Of a DNA stretch of 14,107 nt, positions 6,319 to 14,106 are shown in pieces. The number at the start of each line of letters is the position of its first letter. Position 1 is the stretch's first letter. The notes under the pieces were generated by a model, which did not search any database, was not told the DNA's origin, and saw only the letters and a list, made by a program, of their open reading frames with translations. A program made the translations under genes and the position numbers. The stretch lies in the NCBI GenBank assembly GCA_036003885.1, contig DASYSA010000059.1:1-14107 (forward strand), written 5' to 3'. The stretch comes from DASYSA01 sp036003885 (GTDB lineage: Bacteria > Acidobacteriota > Blastocatellia > UBA7656).

Positions 6319-6684
6319 CTAGCTCTCCACCTCCGCGATCTTCTTAACATGAAGCGTTTCGCCATCTAGTGTGCCTTCAATCGTAACGAGAAGCCCCTTC
6401 TTGCTCTTGGCGCCTTTGAGCAAACCGAGCACCTTCTTGTTACCTTCCTCGTCCAGCTTGTACTGCTTGCCTTCGGATACCAACGAGTAGCCGCTCTTGA
6501 TGCAGTTGGGCATCGTGGCGCAAGCGGTCGGGTGACCCTTCGCGGTCTCGCTCAATTCGCTTGCGTGCGCCGTGGCACATGCATTGTCTATTACGTAGCC
6601 CTTGATTGTCTTATCTTCTCGGGCCACGACGGCAGCCCCAACCATGAGCAATACCATTGCTGTAGCGACACTTCTTCGTAACAT
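6319..6684 (-). CDS. Small secreted three-cysteine protein, function unknown
   Basis: 121 residues with a cleavable signal peptide (MLRRSV, then a hydrophobic core ending GAAVVA). The mature part begins EDKTIKGYVIDNACA. Cys36, Cys55 and Cys61 (NAC, TACATMPNC), with His40 and His51 nearby, look like a metal or disulfide site. It is followed by SGYSLVSEGKQYKLDEEGN and a C-terminal beta-rich VTIEGTLDGETLHVKKI resembling a small OB-like or YdeI-type fold. I recall proteins of this layout from Acidobacteria, with no assigned function. A Shine-Dalgarno GGAGG (minus strand, 6693-6697) lies 8 nt before the ATG, and a good promoter lies upstream. It is convergent with the Gly/Met-rich gene. Because it is exported and has an odd number of cysteines, pairing with a partner or metal binding is possible. 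Confidence 0.85.
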   Translation of the reverse strand: MLRRSVATAMVLLMVGAAVVAREDKTIKGYVIDNACATAHASELSETAKGHPTACATMPNCIKSGYSLVSEGKQYKLDEEGNKKVLGLLKGAKSKKGLLVTIEGTLDGETLHVKKIAEVES

Positions 6685-6730
6685 TTCTAGCCCCTCCTTT
6701 TTTGCCTGATTGCACTAACTGGCAGCCGAT

Positions 6731-6759
6731 AATTTAGCAGCACAACGCTCAAGGGTCAA
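6731..6759 (-). promoter_or_regulatory. Sigma70-like promoter of the small three-cysteine protein gene
   Basis: On the minus strand: -35 TTGACC (6754-6759, five of six), 17-nt spacer, -10 TAAATT (6731-6736, four of six). Transcription would begin near 6724, about 40 nt before the ATG at 6684. Confidence 0.6.
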
Positions 6760-6882
6760 AGTCGCGCGGTCTGCTATCCGGGTGGAAGCGTTCAATCACG
6801 GCTCGGTTGACCAGCCCATTAAACCCCGCTTAAGCAGCAGTCCGCCCTCACAGTCCTCTGATCTCAATTGGTGTAAGCTTAA

Positions 6883-7221
6883 CTAACCCTGTCCTTGAGA
6901 GCTGACCAGCGCGAACCCTCGCACATCGCCGAGACGCACATAGAGCCGGTCGAAGCTCGCGGTGGGAAGATGATTTGAGTGGTGTTCGACCGTCGCGTCA
7001 TAAAGCTCGATCACCTCCTGTGATGAGCAGTGACCGGCCACAGCCGCAGTCTGAGGATTGGCAGGTTCCTGAGAGAAGGTCAGCCCGGTCCGTCCACGGA
7101 CTATCCCAAACGACGTATAGAGCACCATGTAGTTGAACGATTGCGAGCCGTCGCCTGTGAGCGCTGACCTCAGCACCGCTATGAGCGCATCGGCCGGCGC
7201 TGGAGAATTGCTCTCATTCAT
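6883..7221 (-). CDS. Hypothetical protein, 112 residues
   Basis: I do not recognise this protein. The start was chosen at the ATG at 7221 (MNESNSPAPADALIAVL), with a purine-rich GAGAGAAGA just upstream. The longer open frame begins with TTG at 7323 and adds an unlikely basic stretch. There is no signal peptide or membrane segment, so it is probably cytoplasmic. Features seen are ALTGDGSQSFNYMVLYTSFGIVRGRTG in the first half and EVIELYDATVEHHSNHLPTA followed by FDRLYVRLGDVRGFALV in the second. One cysteine is seen (AGHCSSQ). It lies 145 nt downstream of the subtilisin gene on the same strand and could be read through from it. Codon use looks like that of its neighbours. Confidence 0.6.
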   Translation of the reverse strand: MNESNSPAPADALIAVLRSALTGDGSQSFNYMVLYTSFGIVRGRTGLTFSQEPANPQTAAVAGHCSSQEVIELYDATVEHHSNHLPTASFDRLYVRLGDVRGFALVSSQGQG

Positions 7222-7343
7222 TCTTCTCTCACTCTCTGGCTGATCCAAACCAATGATATGTTTCCGTCGCTTGGGGCCGTCTCGCTGCGAGACACTGCCC
7301 ATCCGGACAGGGTTTGGGAACAAATGCCCGTCGATGGAAAGGC

Positions 7344-7364
7344 GACCCTCCGGTGTAGGGGGTC
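7344..7364 (-). terminator. Possible weak hairpin after the subtilisin gene
   Basis: GACCCTC (7344-7350) pairs with GGGGGTC (7358-7364), including one G-T pair, around a 7-nt loop directly after the stop codon of the protease gene. There is no U-tract, so termination would be partial at best. Confidence 0.3.
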
Positions 7365-7366
7365 AC

Positions 7367-9037
7367 TCAGAACCTGGTGAAACCCTTTGGTTGTGAGCGC
7401 TCGCCGGTTGCCGGGTTGAATACGGTCACAAAGACCTGCGTGAACTGAGGAAACGTCGTCTTCACTCCCGGCTTGCCGAGTTTCACAAAGAGGCGCGTAA
7501 CGGTGCCATTGCTGACCGCATAGCCGTCGTCGCCCCTGGTCTTGGGCAGCGCGACACCATTCACCTCGACAACGGAAGTACCACTCACGAAGTTGAGTCC
7601 ATCCACATATACGAACTTCTTGTTGGTCTGCACATTATTTATGCCTACACTGCCGGCAGGCACAACACGATCGGTCAAGGCGTTGAATGCGTTTGCCCTC
7701 CCCGAAGCCACGGTCTTTGAAGCGACTGAAAGAACCGGTTCCGCGGTCCTGATTATTCGCTGCTTGATCTGCGCCGGGGTGAGTGAGGGAATGTAGGCTG
7801 CCAGCAGTGCCGCGATACCGGTCACATGAGGCGTCGACATCGATGTGCCGGTTAGAGTTCCATAGCCATTAAACGGGACGGTGCTCAGGATCGAAACGCC
7901 GGGAGCGCCGACCGACACATTGGTATGTCCATAGTTGGACCACGAGGGCAGAAGATCGCCTATATCCAGGGCCGCGACCGATATCGCAGAAGAGACGTCC
8001 GCACTCCAGGCTGCGGGAAACTCGTCAGGAGCATCCTCGACACCCCGACCAGCGCTGTCTCCGTTGCCCGCGGCACAAACGAAGACGATGCCCGCGTCTC
8101 CTGCCTCTATGATCGTGTTGTGAAGCGACTGCGAATCGCCGGAACCACCCCAACTCGCATTGATCACCCGAACATTGGCGCCGCGCTTCTTCTGCTCAAT
8201 TGCGTACTTAATACACTTCACTGCGTTCGAGGTTGTTCCGGGCACGGATCCCAGAAACTTAAGCGACATCAGCTTCACGTGCCATGCGACGCCGGTTACT
8301 CCCAATCCGTTATTGCCCACTGCTCCGATCGTGCCGGCTACGTGTGTGCCGTGGGTTATCGGGGGGTCTGTCAGGACATTATTGTTGTCGACAAAATTCC
8401 ACCCTCTGACATCGTCGACAAAGCCGTTATTGTCATCATCTATCCCGTTGCCGGGGATTTCGCCCGGATTCACCCACGCGTTTGCCGCGAGGTCCGGATG
8501 ATCCAGGTCCACTCCGGTGTCGGTCACCGCGACGACAACATCATCGCTGCCTGTCGTAAGGTCCCAGGCGTTGGTAGCACCAATATCCGCTCCCGGCTTA
8601 CCAAAAGTCCCAGTGTTAAGCAGACCCCAAAGCTCGCTGAAGCGCGCGTCATCGGGGGTACGCGCCTCATGTATCTCGTAGTCAGGTTCCGCGTACTCAA
8701 ACCGAGGGTCATTTGAGGCGCGCAGTATCGCATCCTCCACCGACACCCCCTTCGAGAGACGGACGACGTAAATCCCGCTTTCGCCGGGGTCGGCGGATTC
8801 AACAGCTTCAGCCCTCGAACCGTCTTCCGGCAACACCATTTGGGCCAGTTGACTCGGATCGATAGCTTGCACCTGGCTCACGGATGGCTTGGCTTCGGCC
8901 TTCAGCTTGACGATGATCTGGCCCTCGACGTAGCGCGGGTTGGACTTCCCTTCCCGCTGCGAACTAACGGCAGCTCGGGGAGTAAAAACAAACGACGCAA
9001 ATGTCACGGTTAGGAGCAGCACGGTGAGTCGTTTCAT
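7367..9037 (-). CDS. Secreted subtilisin-family (S8) serine protease with C-terminal Ig-like domain
   Basis: 556 residues. A signal peptide (about 1-26) is followed by an I9-type propeptide (about 36-122: YVEGQIIVKLK, IYVVRLSKG, FEYAEPDYEIH). The propeptide folds the enzyme and is normally cut off. The catalytic domain (about 135-455) has Asp173 (VAVTDTGVDLDHPDL), His229 (THGTHVAGT), oxyanion Asn325 (AAGNGD) and Ser399 (GTSMSTPH), so the triad is complete. An insert GNGIDDDNNGFVDDVRGWNF (about 197-214) is the usual calcium-binding loop of this group. The last 100 residues are a beta-rich Ig/TIG-like domain (VYVDGLNFVSGTSVVEVNG, VFVTVFNPATGERS), probably for substrate or surface binding. It acts outside the cell, digesting protein. 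A Shine-Dalgarno AGAGGT lies about 6-7 nt before the ATG. Confidence 0.95.
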   Translation of the reverse strand: MKRLTVLLLTVTFASFVFTPRAAVSSQREGKSNPRYVEGQIIVKLKAEAKPSVSQVQAIDPSQLAQMVLPEDGSRAEAVESADPGESGIYVVRLSKGVSVEDAILRASNDPRFEYAEPDYEIHEARTPDDARFSELWGLLNTGTFGKPGADIGATNAWDLTTGSDDVVVAVTDTGVDLDHPDLAANAWVNPGEIPGNGIDDDNNGFVDDVRGWNFVDNNNVLTDPPITHGTHVAGTIGAVGNNGLGVTGVAWHVKLMSLKFLGSVPGTTSNAVKCIKYAIEQKKRGANVRVINASWGGSGDSQSLHNTIIEAGDAGIVFVCAAGNGDSAGRGVEDAPDEFPAAWSADVSSAISVAALDIGDLLPSWSNYGHTNVSVGAPGVSILSTVPFNGYGTLTGTSMSTPHVTGIAALLAAYIPSLTPAQIKQRIIRTAEPVLSVASKTVASGRANAFNALTDRVVPAGSVGINNVQTNKKFVYVDGLNFVSGTSVVEVNGVALPKTRGDDGYAVSNGTVTRLFVKLGKPGVKTTFPQFTQVFVTVFNPATGERSQPKGFTRF

Positions 9038-9209
9038 CTAAATACCTCTACATCCGATTTCGGCATCGTTCGTCTGCTGTCTTGGCTCGGCACCTGAGCA
9101 CACCCGAGGTTCTATTCGAGAGCTTTTTGCTTAGGCGAGTGTCGCCTTCTGTTAAGTCTATTCCCTACAGTATCGAATCCGAGATTGGCCTGAAGCAGGC
9201 TGCAGCAAG

Positions 9210-10616
9210 TCACGGAACCTCGGGAGGTTTCTGGTCCTGGGTCTGCTGTTGCTGCTGAGGAGCCCGTCCGCTTGAAACGGACTTTGAAATGTCGCTGAAA
9301 CAGACAAAGGCAGTCAAGAGCAGCAGCATAACAAAGCCAACCTGCATCATCTTCTCCTTGATGCGCAACGTCAAGGGAAGCCCGAAGACGCCAAGCACCG
9401 CCTCGAGCAAAAGCATGAATATTAGCCCCCCGTCGAGCACCGGGATCGGCAGCAGGTTGAAGATCCCAAGGTTCAAGGAAATCATAGAGCTAAAGCGCGC
9501 CGCATTCCAGAAACCCTGCTCGGCGGCCTGTTTAGACATCTTGGCGATGCCGATCGGGCCACTGACAGTCTCTCGCATCGAACGGTGGCCCGTGAGGACC
9601 TGTCCGAGCGCTGTCTTTGTAAGACTGAGAATTCGAAGGTTTTCGTCCACTGACTGCTTAATCGCAGTCAAAGGTGACAAGGGCGAGGTCGTCATCTCAA
9701 AGCCAGCAACTTCCTGCGTGAACCCCAACCGGTAAGCCCCATCCATCATTTTGGGCTCTCCAACCAAGTCGAGGATCTTGCCGTTTCGATCAACCCTCAG
9801 TGTCACCTTAGACCCCTTGCTGGCCTGAATGGCTTGAACCACCTCTGACCAACCATAGTGACTCTGCTCTACCCGGTTGCCATTGACTGCGACGATCTGG
9901 TCACCTTGCTCAAGGCCGGCCGTAGCAGCCGGAGTTTCAGGAGTGACCTCATTTACGACTATTCTCCAATCGCCAGGGATCAGCCCAGAGAAGCCGATCT
10001 TGTCGTCTCCATCCATCCGAGAGCCCACGTGAAGAGTCAAATCCCTGGTCGAGCTGCCACGCTGTACGGTGACCGGCAGGTCCTGGTCCGGATATAACAA
10101 CACCTGTAACTCGAGGTCCCGCCAGATAGGCTGTTCTTTCCCGTTGATCTTTACAATGAGATCGCCAGGCTGAATGCCTGCCTTTTCGGCGGGCGAGTCG
10201 GGCTCAACCCCGCGGACGACGGCAGGCCTGGCCCAGTGGGCGGGAACTTCATTGTGAAACATCAGGACCACGGCCAGAAAGACCACCGCGACTAATACGT
10301 TCATTACCGGACCCGCGATCGCCACACAAAACCGCTTCCACTTTGGTTTTGACATGAACTCATCGGGCGCACCGGTAATCTGCTCGTCCATATTCTCGCC
10401 TGCCATCTTCACATATCCGCCGAGCGGAAGCAGGCTGACCCTGTAGTCGGTATCACCCTTCTTGATTCCAAACAGGCGCTTACCGAACCCGATGCTGAAG
10501 ACATCTACTCGAATGCCGAACAGCTTAGCCACTATGAAGTGACCGAATTCGTGGAGGACGATCAGAGGCGCCAATATCGCAGCCACTACCAGAACCATGT
10601 AAATGAAATTGCCCAA
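9210..10616 (-). CDS. rseP: RIP metalloprotease RseP (site-2 protease family)
   Basis: Intramembrane zinc metalloprotease that cleaves membrane-anchored anti-sigma factors or signal-peptide remnants. In 468 residues: the first membrane helix carries HEFGH at 22-26 (zinc ligands His22, His26; catalytic Glu23), then GFGKRLFG and the PLGGYVKMAGE membrane-associated loop. A membrane helix lies at about 98-120, and two tandem PDZ domains at about 134-200 and 218-290. The conserved NLLPIPVLDGG motif (Asn387, Asp395 as third zinc ligand) and a last helix at about 425-442 follow. The C-terminal tail is unusual, with a Gln-rich QQQQQTQDQ. The start codon is TTG at 10616, supported by GAGGAGAGG (10622-10630) with 5-nt spacing; the next Met (residue 7) lies inside the first helix. 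It is followed by the subtilisin gene 172 nt downstream. No dxr, cdsA or uppS neighbour, common beside rseP elsewhere, is seen. Confidence 0.95.
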   Translation of the reverse strand: MGNFIYMVLVVAAILAPLIVLHEFGHFIVAKLFGIRVDVFSIGFGKRLFGIKKGDTDYRVSLLPLGGYVKMAGENMDEQITGAPDEFMSKPKWKRFCVAIAGPVMNVLVAVVFLAVVLMFHNEVPAHWARPAVVRGVEPDSPAEKAGIQPGDLIVKINGKEQPIWRDLELQVLLYPDQDLPVTVQRGSSTRDLTLHVGSRMDGDDKIGFSGLIPGDWRIVVNEVTPETPAATAGLEQGDQIVAVNGNRVEQSHYGWSEVVQAIQASKGSKVTLRVDRNGKILDLVGEPKMMDGAYRLGFTQEVAGFEMTTSPLSPLTAIKQSVDENLRILSLTKTALGQVLTGHRSMRETVSGPIGIAKMSKQAAEQGFWNAARFSSMISLNLGIFNLLPIPVLDGGLIFMLLLEAVLGVFGLPLTLRIKEKMMQVGFVMLLLLTAFVCFSDISKSVSSGRAPQQQQQTQDQKPPEVP

Positions 10617-10621
10617 GTCTG

Positions 10622-10630
10622 CCTCTCCTC
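10622..10630 (-). promoter_or_regulatory. Shine-Dalgarno supporting the TTG start of rseP
   Basis: GAGGAGAGG on the minus strand, 5 nt before TTG (10614-10616). The next in-frame ATG, 18 nt inside, would remove part of the first membrane helix. Confidence 0.7.
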
Positions 10631-10756
10631 AATTCCGTCTTGAGATATGGACCAGTTGGAACGGCACCTGCGGGAGAACCGCCATACGGATCGCATACAG
10701 CCTTTAGTCTATCTTAGTGAGCTTTGGGTGTCTATACTGGTGCCGCAGGACTTGGC

Positions 10757-12604
10757 TCATTTAAGTTTCTCTTCAATACTGGCTATTTGGCTCTTGGCCT
10801 CTGGATGCTCGGGGCTCTTTTCCAGTTCTGCCTTGAATTCACGGAGGGCACCTGACAGATCACCCTGCCGTCTCAATGCGATACCAATGCCATAATGAGC
10901 ATTTGGTGTCTCCGCATTGATCTCTAAAGCATGGCGCAACTCGTCTATTGATTGACCGATTTGGCCCAGGTCGTAAAGCGCGAGTCCGAGATAAAGGTGC
11001 ACATTTGCACTATTGGTATTGATCGCGATCGCGCGGCGGAAGCACTGTTCGGCTTCCCGGGGATGCGCGAGTCTGGCATAGATGAGACCCAGCCTGTACT
11101 GTGAATGCCACTGAGTGGGATCGATTGCGATCACCTGCTCATACTGCTCGCCGGCTTCACTGAACATCTGGCGCCCATACAAAATGTCGGCGAGGTTGGT
11201 TCGGGGGAAAGGATTGTTGGGCGCCCTTCTGACTCCATATGAGTAAAAGATCAGGTCATCTTTCCAAAAGTAGTGCTGTAAGGCCGTACCCACTCCGAGC
11301 GATACTACGAGAACAAGCACCGCCGCCGCCTGAAGGGCGGGCCGTCCGAACAGCTTTGCTCGTGTGGAGGGCAATCCGCGGACTGCCAACGCAATGATGA
11401 GCGAAAAACCGAACGATGGCAGGTAGAGATATCGATCATGTCCGATTTCTGTTGGATAGAAGGCCGATAGGTTCATCGCCGGCAACAGCGGTACGATTAT
11501 CCAAATCACTGAAAACAGAAACGCACGCCGCACGCCTTCATCTCGACAACGTCTGTACAATAAATAGACCACGCCGGCTATGACCAGAACAGCCGCAAGC
11601 GGAACAAAGAAATTCCACAGTCCCGGCGTAACTACGTGAGACTGGTCGTTGTACAGGCTCACGCCCACCGGCCACACCAGCATCCTCGCATAAAACAACA
11701 GAATCGACGGTATTGAATAGAGAATTGTGGTAACTCTCACGCCCTTAAGAGTCGGCGCCACCGCGCCCAATGCCGCAACGCGTACTGCCAGGTAGACGGC
11801 AGAGAGCAGTAAGTATGGAATGACCGACAAAGCGGCAGATTTGAGGCGCCGGCTGATAGGCCTTGCTTCAAGCGACTCCGACCCAGGAAAGAACACACTG
11901 AAAGAAAAGATGATGACGGGCAATACAAGCGCGGTCTCTTTTGTCAGCAGCGCAAGCGCATAACAAACCAGCGACAGGGCCATCCACTTCGGCGAAAATC
12001 GCCGTGCGCCGGTTTCAACGACGGCCTCTGTGGCGCCGGGTTTAATCATTTGATTAGAGTAGCAGAGCAAAGACAGCAGGAAGAAAATCGCCATCAATGG
12101 CTCGTTCACGGCGCTAATCCAGGCCACAGCTTCTATATGAACAGGGTGCAACCCGAACACCAACGCTGCTATCAATCCCACAAGCCGATCGCCGGTCAGT
12201 CTGCCCGCCAGCACGTAAACTAGAAAAGTAACTACGAGGTGAGCCGCCACCGAGGTCAGATGCCACCAGAGCGGATTCAGTCCGAACAGGGTAAAATGGA
12301 TCAGCAACCATAATAGAAAAAGGGGACGATAGTAATTGCCCGCGGCGCCGGGATACGCATATTGCCAGACATCGCCGGTGAAGTAGCGAGGCACGAAATG
12401 CCAGGACTTCACGAACGCATAATCGACGATTTGGTTCTGATCGTCATAGACAAATCCGTAGGTGAGAGTCCGTGCGTACACCGCGAAGGTCAGGAGGAGA
12501 ATAATCGCAGGCGCGTATCGCCCGAGCCAGGCCAGCACCGCTCGAGGCTTTTCGCCGGCCATCTCACCTATGGGAGTCGAATATCCGTTCGCCGCGTCTG
12601 ACAT
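10757..12604 (-). CDS. TMTC-like multi-pass membrane protein with TPR repeats (GT-C glycosyltransferase-like), downstream copy
   Basis: 615 residues. The N-terminal 450 or so form about ten membrane helices of GT-C type, as in protein O-mannosyltransferases and the TMTC family. The first luminal loop has YGFVYDDQNQIV with Asp54/Asp55, the probable catalytic or metal-binding acidic pair, then NYYRPL (Arg93) and the characteristic HPVHIEAVAWIS (153-164). Further conserved-looking parts are LLTKETA, LVWPVGVSLY and IGHDRYLYLPSFG. Residues about 464-599 are four TPRs (for example HLYLGLALYDLGQ, AHYGIGIALRRQGD) ending in a short helix. The likely role is lipid-linked sugar transfer to a protein or glycan at the envelope; the substrate is unknown. 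The start is the ATG at 12604 with AGAGG upstream. It lies 32 nt after the stop of a paralogue and is surely co-transcribed with it. Confidence 0.88.
   Translation of the reverse strand: MSDAANGYSTPIGEMAGEKPRAVLAWLGRYAPAIILLLTFAVYARTLTYGFVYDDQNQIVDYAFVKSWHFVPRYFTGDVWQYAYPGAAGNYYRPLFLLWLLIHFTLFGLNPLWWHLTSVAAHLVVTFLVYVLAGRLTGDRLVGLIAALVFGLHPVHIEAVAWISAVNEPLMAIFFLLSLLCYSNQMIKPGATEAVVETGARRFSPKWMALSLVCYALALLTKETALVLPVIIFSFSVFFPGSESLEARPISRRLKSAALSVIPYLLLSAVYLAVRVAALGAVAPTLKGVRVTTILYSIPSILLFYARMLVWPVGVSLYNDQSHVVTPGLWNFFVPLAAVLVIAGVVYLLYRRCRDEGVRRAFLFSVIWIIVPLLPAMNLSAFYPTEIGHDRYLYLPSFGFSLIIALAVRGLPSTRAKLFGRPALQAAAVLVLVVSLGVGTALQHYFWKDDLIFYSYGVRRAPNNPFPRTNLADILYGRQMFSEAGEQYEQVIAIDPTQWHSQYRLGLIYARLAHPREAEQCFRRAIAINTNSANVHLYLGLALYDLGQIGQSIDELRHALEINAETPNAHYGIGIALRRQGDLSGALREFKAELEKSPEHPEAKSQIASIEEKLK
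11919..11989. repeat. Perfect 71-bp direct repeat within the tandem paralogues (copy 1)
   Basis: Identical to 13799-13869. It covers the LLTKETALVLP helix. The flanking sequence is clearly diverged on both sides. Confidence 0.9.
12098..12224. repeat. Perfect 127-bp direct repeat within the tandem paralogues (copy 1)
   Basis: Identical to 13981-14107, including all synonymous sites. It codes for the VLAGRL to AWISAVNEP segment with the HPVH motif. Confidence 0.92.
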
Positions 12605-12636
12605 AATCAACCTCTTTGACCGTGACAAAAGGCGGC

Positions 12637-14106
12637 TCACTTGAGCTTCTCATCAATACTGGCTATCTGTTTTTTTGCCTCTGGATGCTCGGGGCTCTTT
12701 TCCAGTTCGGCCCTGAATTCACGGAGTGCACCCAACAGATCACCCTGCCGTCTCAACCCGATACCAATTCCGTAATGAGCATTCGGTGTGTCCGCGTTGA
12801 TCTCTAACGCCTGGCGCAACTCGTCTATTGATTGATCGATTTGGCCCAGGTCGTAAAGCGCGAGTCCGAGATACAGATGCACACTCGCACTATTGGTGTT
12901 GATCGCGATCGCGCGACGGAAGCATTGTTCGGCTTCCTGCGGATGACCGAATCTGTTGTAGATGAGACCCAGCCTGTATTGTGAATGCCACTGCCTGGGA
13001 TCGAGTGCGATCACCTGCTCATACTGCTCACCAGCTTCACTGAACCTCTGGCGCCCATACATAGTGTCGGCAAGGCCGGTTCGGGCGAAAGGATTATTGG
13101 GCGCGATTCTGACGCCATGCGAGTAAAACGTCACATCATCTTTCCAAAAGGAATGCTGTAAAGCCGTCCCGATTCCGAGCGATATTATGAGAATAAGCAC
13201 CACAGCCGCTTGAAGGGCGGGGTACCCGAGCAGCTTCGCTCGTGTGGACGGCAATCGGCGCACTATCAACGCAGCGATGAGCGAAAAACCAAACGACGCC
13301 AGGTAGAGGTAACGATCATGGCCGATTTCAGTTGTGTAGTAGCCCGAAAGGTTCATCGCCGGCAGGAGCGGTACGATTATCCATATCATGGAAAACAAGA
13401 ACAAACGCCGCACGCCTTCATTTTGCCAACGTCTATACAATAAGTAGACCACGCCCGCCATGACCAGAACCGCCGCGAGCGGAACAAAGAAATTCCACAG
13501 TCCCGGCACGATCACGGGAGCCCGATCACTGTACATGCTTACGCCAACTGGCCACACCAGCATCCTCGCATAAAACAACAGGATTGACGGTATGGAGTAG
13601 AGGACCGTGCTAACTGACACATTCTTAATAGTCGGCGCCACTGCACCCAATGCCGCAATGCGGACTGCCAGGTAGACGCCGGAGAGCAGTAAGTATGGAA
13701 TAGCCGACAAGGCCGCATATCTGAGGCGCCGGCTGAGAGGCCTTGTTTCAAGCGACTCCGTCTTCGGAAAGAACACACCGAACGAAAAAATAATGACAGG
13801 CAATACAAGCGCGGTCTCTTTTGTCAGCAGCGCAAGCGCATAACAAACCAGCGACAGGGCCATCCACTTGCGAGAACATCGCCGTGTGCCGCTTGCGACT
13901 ATGGGATCCACCGTGCCGGTCTCTTTGATCATTTGACTAGAGTAGCAGAGCAGCGACAGCAAGAAAAAAATCGACATCAGTGGCTCGTTCACGGCGCTAA
14001 TCCAGGCCACAGCTTCTATATGAACAGGGTGCAACCCGAACACCAACGCTGCTATCAATCCCACAAGCCGATCGCCGGTCAGTCTGCCCGCCAGCACGTA
14101 AACTAG
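12637..14106 (-). CDS. TMTC-like membrane protein with TPR repeats, upstream copy, 5'-truncated by window edge
   Basis: This is a paralogue of the next gene downstream. The frame is open to the window edge (LVYVLAGRL), so the GTG at 14097 is internal and the true start, with the acidic DD loop, lies outside. The visible part has HPVHIEAVAWIS, LLTKETA, LVWPVGVSMY, IGHDRYLYLASFG and four TPRs ending EEKLK-like (DEKLK). By eye the two proteins are about 85% identical. The alignment needs one codon of gap, in the variable loop at ETGTVDPIVASG versus PGATEAVVETG. The repeat period is 1880 nt, equal to one gene plus the 32-nt spacer, which points to a tandem duplication. The stop is at 12637-12639. 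Function should match that of the other copy, unless they have specialised for different substrates. Confidence 0.87.
   Translation of the reverse strand, partial: LVYVLAGRLTGDRLVGLIAALVFGLHPVHIEAVAWISAVNEPLMSIFFLLSLLCYSSQMIKETGTVDPIVASGTRRCSRKWMALSLVCYALALLTKETALVLPVIIFSFGVFFPKTESLETRPLSRRLRYAALSAIPYLLLSGVYLAVRIAALGAVAPTIKNVSVSTVLYSIPSILLFYARMLVWPVGVSMYSDRAPVIVPGLWNFFVPLAAVLVMAGVVYLLYRRWQNEGVRRLFLFSMIWIIVPLLPAMNLSGYYTTEIGHDRYLYLASFGFSLIAALIVRRLPSTRAKLLGYPALQAAVVLILIISLGIGTALQHSFWKDDVTFYSHGVRIAPNNPFARTGLADTMYGRQRFSEAGEQYEQVIALDPRQWHSQYRLGLIYNRFGHPQEAEQCFRRAIAINTNSASVHLYLGLALYDLGQIDQSIDELRQALEINADTPNAHYGIGIGLRRQGDLLGALREFRAELEKSPEHPEAKKQIASIDEKLK
13799..13869. repeat. Perfect 71-bp direct repeat within the tandem paralogues (copy 2)
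   Basis: Identical to 11919-11989, offset 1880. Confidence 0.9.

Noticed and set aside
7925..8716. Long plus-strand open frame (263 codons) opposite the subtilisin gene
   Set aside because: It is a shadow of a well-supported S8 protease on the other strand. It has no domain character and is rich in Cys, Arg and His typical of antisense frames.
9131..9202. Hairpins GGCGA-GTG-TCGCC and GCCTG-AAG-CAGGC between rseP and the subtilisin gene as terminators
   Set aside because: Both have only 5-bp stems and no U-tract on the transcribed strand.
12616..12807. Plus-strand open frame across the spacer of the tandem paralogues
   Set aside because: It is antisense to the TPR end of the upstream copy, with no motif or ribosome binding site.
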